Of a stretch of DNA of 64,000 nt, positions 62,119 to 64,000 are shown one piece after another. The translations under genes were made by a program, and so were the position numbers. The DNA is taken from assembly GCF_005116645.1 (NCBI RefSeq), contig NZ_SWCM01000021.1, forward strand, positions 1 to 64,000. Direction: 5' to 3'. This DNA comes from Desulfopila sp. IMCC35006. Its GTDB lineage: Bacteria > Desulfobacterota > Desulfobulbia > Desulfobulbales > Desulfocapsaceae. The notes below the pieces were generated by a model. It did not search any database and had not been told where the DNA came from. It saw nothing but the letters and a program-made list of their open reading frames with translations. The first letter of the stretch is position 1; every line of letters begins with the position of its first letter.

Positions 62119-63450
62119 TTATAGCTCTCGTTCAATTTCTTTCACTGAAGATTTTTCTATTGATTTTTGAAATGTGTTTACCAGGGCTTTTTTAATTTCC
62201 TGTCTTTCTGAAGTCACTTTCGGCATATTAGCAACAAACTTCCGAATATCCGATGCTAGATTCTTGTTTTCCTCGTAGGTTACTTCATGATTTATTCCCC
62301 TATCGCTTGTGATATTTCTAGGATTGCTATTTCCCTCCCGTCGCATTTCATTATTGGTGGTTCGATCCCGTCCCAAGAGATTGTGTGCATCCGAGCGCAA
62401 AAACATTTCAGTCCTTCGGCTGTGCTGAACCAAATTGAAATCGGACACGTTTCGCAAGCTGGCGATGGTGCCGGGAGATGTTCTTTGTCGATACTTTTTA
62501 ATATTGGACTGGTATAAAGCGGCTGCTCTTTGTCCATCTTTTTCGTTTCGGAGTTTTCTGTAGTCTGGTCTTTCATTAAAGGCCTCCTTTCCACCAAAGG
62601 TAATAGTTGTTTTCTCTTTCTCTAATAAATCGGCAACAGACAACCACGCATTTGTAATTTCTAATCGTCTTTTATTTATAGCTTTTTCCCAAGGTTTTTC
62701 TGCAAGAGGAACACCGTTTTTTTCAGCTATAATTCCATCTACAGCTTCCTTAATTTTGTCGGCTTTCACCTTTGAAACTCTTGGTTTGTGTGTTTTATCA
62801 CCCCTCTCAATATGTCTTATCACACCGTGTTCGGCCTTTTTAGAAACACCTCTGCTGCGCCTAGGAGATGCTACTGCGTCAACACCTTGATATCGTAAAG
62901 TCTCAGCAAATCCTTCGCGCCATTCTTGCAAATCTGATTTACGCGGATTAAGTCTTTTACCGTTAAAACCTTTACACTTTACTGTTATGTGACAATGAGG
63001 ATGTGGCTCGTTTGTATGAAGAACAAAAACATATTCGTGATTATTTCCGAATGTGTTTTTAGCAAATTCACGAGTTGCATTTTTTACTGACACCGGGTCA
63101 ATAGACTCTGGCATTGATAAAACCATTTGCATGGTGTCTCTTTGATTTTTATGACGCTTAAAATTACCAATATCTTTGGCCCAATCTTCAGCTAACCCGC
63201 TCACCTCCTCTTTAGTTTTAAATATTTGGCCTTTTTCATTTTCCATTTCATCATCGAGCCTAGTGATATATTTAAGGTTTGCTTTTATATGTTGAGCGCC
63301 CTTAGCAAAACCCGTTATTTTCAACATTACTTCTGTTGAACCTTTTGCAACATGCGTTGCTGATAGCCTTATGTCTTTTGCAGTCTTTCTCTTTATTTTT
63401 ACAGGAGGGTGAAGAGCTTTTGTAATTCCAGCCTCAATTATTCCCATCAT
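62119..63450 (-). CDS. MOBP-type relaxase
   Basis: This 443-residue protein has the relaxase fold in its first 200 residues: a candidate HIKANLKYITR region, then HTNEPHPHCHITVK, the three-histidine metal site of MOBP/MOBQ-type relaxases. The C-terminal half is basic and helical with no primase or helicase. It nicks oriT and leads the strand through the VirB/VirD4 channel. It overlaps the mobC stop, with GGGAGG inside mobC. The nicking tyrosine cannot be singled out by eye. Confidence 0.88.
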   Translation of the reverse strand: MMGIIEAGITKALHPPVKIKRKTAKDIRLSATHVAKGSTEVMLKITGFAKGAQHIKANLKYITRLDDEMENEKGQIFKTKEEVSGLAEDWAKDIGNFKRHKNQRDTMQMVLSMPESIDPVSVKNATREFAKNTFGNNHEYVFVLHTNEPHPHCHITVKCKGFNGKRLNPRKSDLQEWREGFAETLRYQGVDAVASPRRSRGVSKKAEHGVIRHIERGDKTHKPRVSKVKADKIKEAVDGIIAEKNGVPLAEKPWEKAINKRRLEITNAWLSVADLLEKEKTTITFGGKEAFNERPDYRKLRNEKDGQRAAALYQSNIKKYRQRTSPGTIASLRNVSDFNLVQHSRRTEMFLRSDAHNLLGRDRTTNNEMRREGNSNPRNITSDRGINHEVTYEENKNLASDIRKFVANMPKVTSERQEIKKALVNTFQKSIEKSSVKEIEREL

Positions 63451-63980
63451 TCAACCTCCCAAACGTTTTGACTAGCTCTTATCAGAGAATCGATAGAGGT
63501 CTTGTTTTTTTCAATGGCTTTAGTCAATTCAGCTAGCATATCAATTCGTACTGCTTCAGTTTTATAAAAAGATTCATTAAGTGTTTTGGCAATCTGATTT
63601 ATATTCCTACCAATGGCGGCTAATTCCCTATTGCTCGCTTGTAGAATAAGTATCTCTCTTTCATTGTGAACAGGCTGTCTCAATAAATTAGATTGAACGA
63701 GAGCTGCAATCCACCTACTAAGAGCCATCTTTTTCTTCTCAGCGCGCTTTTTTGCTTTTTGAATTACAAAAGTAGGCATCCTGACTGTTATCCGCGCAAG
63801 TGTTGTGGTTAGTATTTCATCCGTTTTTTCCGATATTTTATGTTCACTTTCTTTATCGGATTCAATAATTTCACTAATAATAACTCTCAAAAATTCGGAT
63901 TCTGACAGTCCTAGTGATTTAGTAGTTTTAACTACCTTAGCTTTTGTTTCTTCGTCTACAAGTGTTTTTAGTACCGGCAT
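63447..63980 (-). CDS. mobC: MobC-like relaxosome accessory protein
   Basis: This 177-residue protein carries two ribbon-helix-helix-like stretches (about 14-45 and 67-92, ITVRMPTFVIQKAKKRAEKKKMALS). The MobC motif NRELAAIGRNINQIAKTLNE follows at about 115-135. MobC opens oriT DNA for the relaxase. It is the first gene of a coupled two-gene operon. Its ATG lies 20 bp from the window edge, so promoter and oriT are probably outside. Confidence 0.85.
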   Translation of the reverse strand: MPVLKTLVDEETKAKVVKTTKSLGLSESEFLRVIISEIIESDKESEHKISEKTDEILTTTLARITVRMPTFVIQKAKKRAEKKKMALSRWIAALVQSNLLRQPVHNEREILILQASNRELAAIGRNINQIAKTLNESFYKTEAVRIDMLAELTKAIEKNKTSIDSLIRASQNVWEVE

Positions 63981-64000
63981 TTGTCATTTGAAAATGTAGA

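Overview
The window is a mosaic conjugative element, either a large plasmid or an integrative conjugative element, from a Gram-negative proteobacterium-type host. The backbone is AT-rich and carries a complete VirB/VirD4 type IV secretion system of the MPF-T kind, a MOBP relaxase with its MobC-like partner, TrbM, TraX, ArdC, an H-NS-like protein and HU. The GC-richer signalling genes at 30.6-38.7 kb (CHASE4 kinases with REC-GGDEF-EAL partners) fit Desulfobacterota or a related sediment group, but this host guess rests on gene style only. I see no replication initiator, partition pair, tyrosine integrase, tRNA, rRNA or CRISPR array.

Layout. 0.1-4.3 kb: minus-strand anti-restriction genes (DUF4942 adenine methyltransferase, ArdC), each behind a copy of the same long repeat (family R), plus an array of TCACATAATGTGA-like motifs. 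4.7-5.8 kb: an HTH-PAS regulator divergent from the transfer operon. 6.1-21.1 kb: virB1 to virB11, virD4, an LPD7 protein, trbM and traX. 21.3-29.4 kb: accessory islets with mostly defence-type genes (TIR protein, ApeA-like HEPN protein, Abi_alpha/DUF4393, metallo-beta-lactamase-fold protein with a four-helix membrane protein, small membrane and zinc-ribbon proteins). 29.5-43.6 kb: insertion-sequence ends, two divergent paralogous c-di-GMP two-component pairs, a DMT transporter, two serine resolvases and a DDE transposase. 43.8-47.6 kb: a ribbon-helix-helix coiled-coil protein behind a third R copy, an H-NS-like protein and a third resolvase. 48.2-61.3 kb: a defence island with a SEC-C/HEPN-like pair, an HTH protein, the four-gene DUF499/DUF3780/DUF1156/PLD-helicase system, an exonuclease remnant and a uracil-DNA-glycosylase-like gene. 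61.4-64 kb: a small unknown gene, HU, relaxase and mobC; oriT probably lies just past the right edge.

How it works together. The transfer genes build the mating channel and couple the relaxosome to it. The R-linked genes look like an establishment set (anti-restriction plus a DNA-binding coiled-coil protein) under one shared leader, and H-NS and HU homologues may dampen the cost of carriage. The cargo is dominated by anti-phage families and regulatory c-di-GMP proteins.

The most unusual layer is the architecture. Four dispersed repeat classes sit at module boundaries: R leaders; E hairpins (GGTATCAAAA stems); H palindromes (CATTAGACAAAA arms); and attC-like imperfect palindromes beside the TIR, ApeA, Abi_alpha and glycosylase genes. 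The 13.5-kb defence island lies between direct copies of E, and the c-di-GMP block lies between direct copies of a resolvase 3' end. The element therefore seems to gain immune and signalling modules by several recombination routes that leave recognisable scars.
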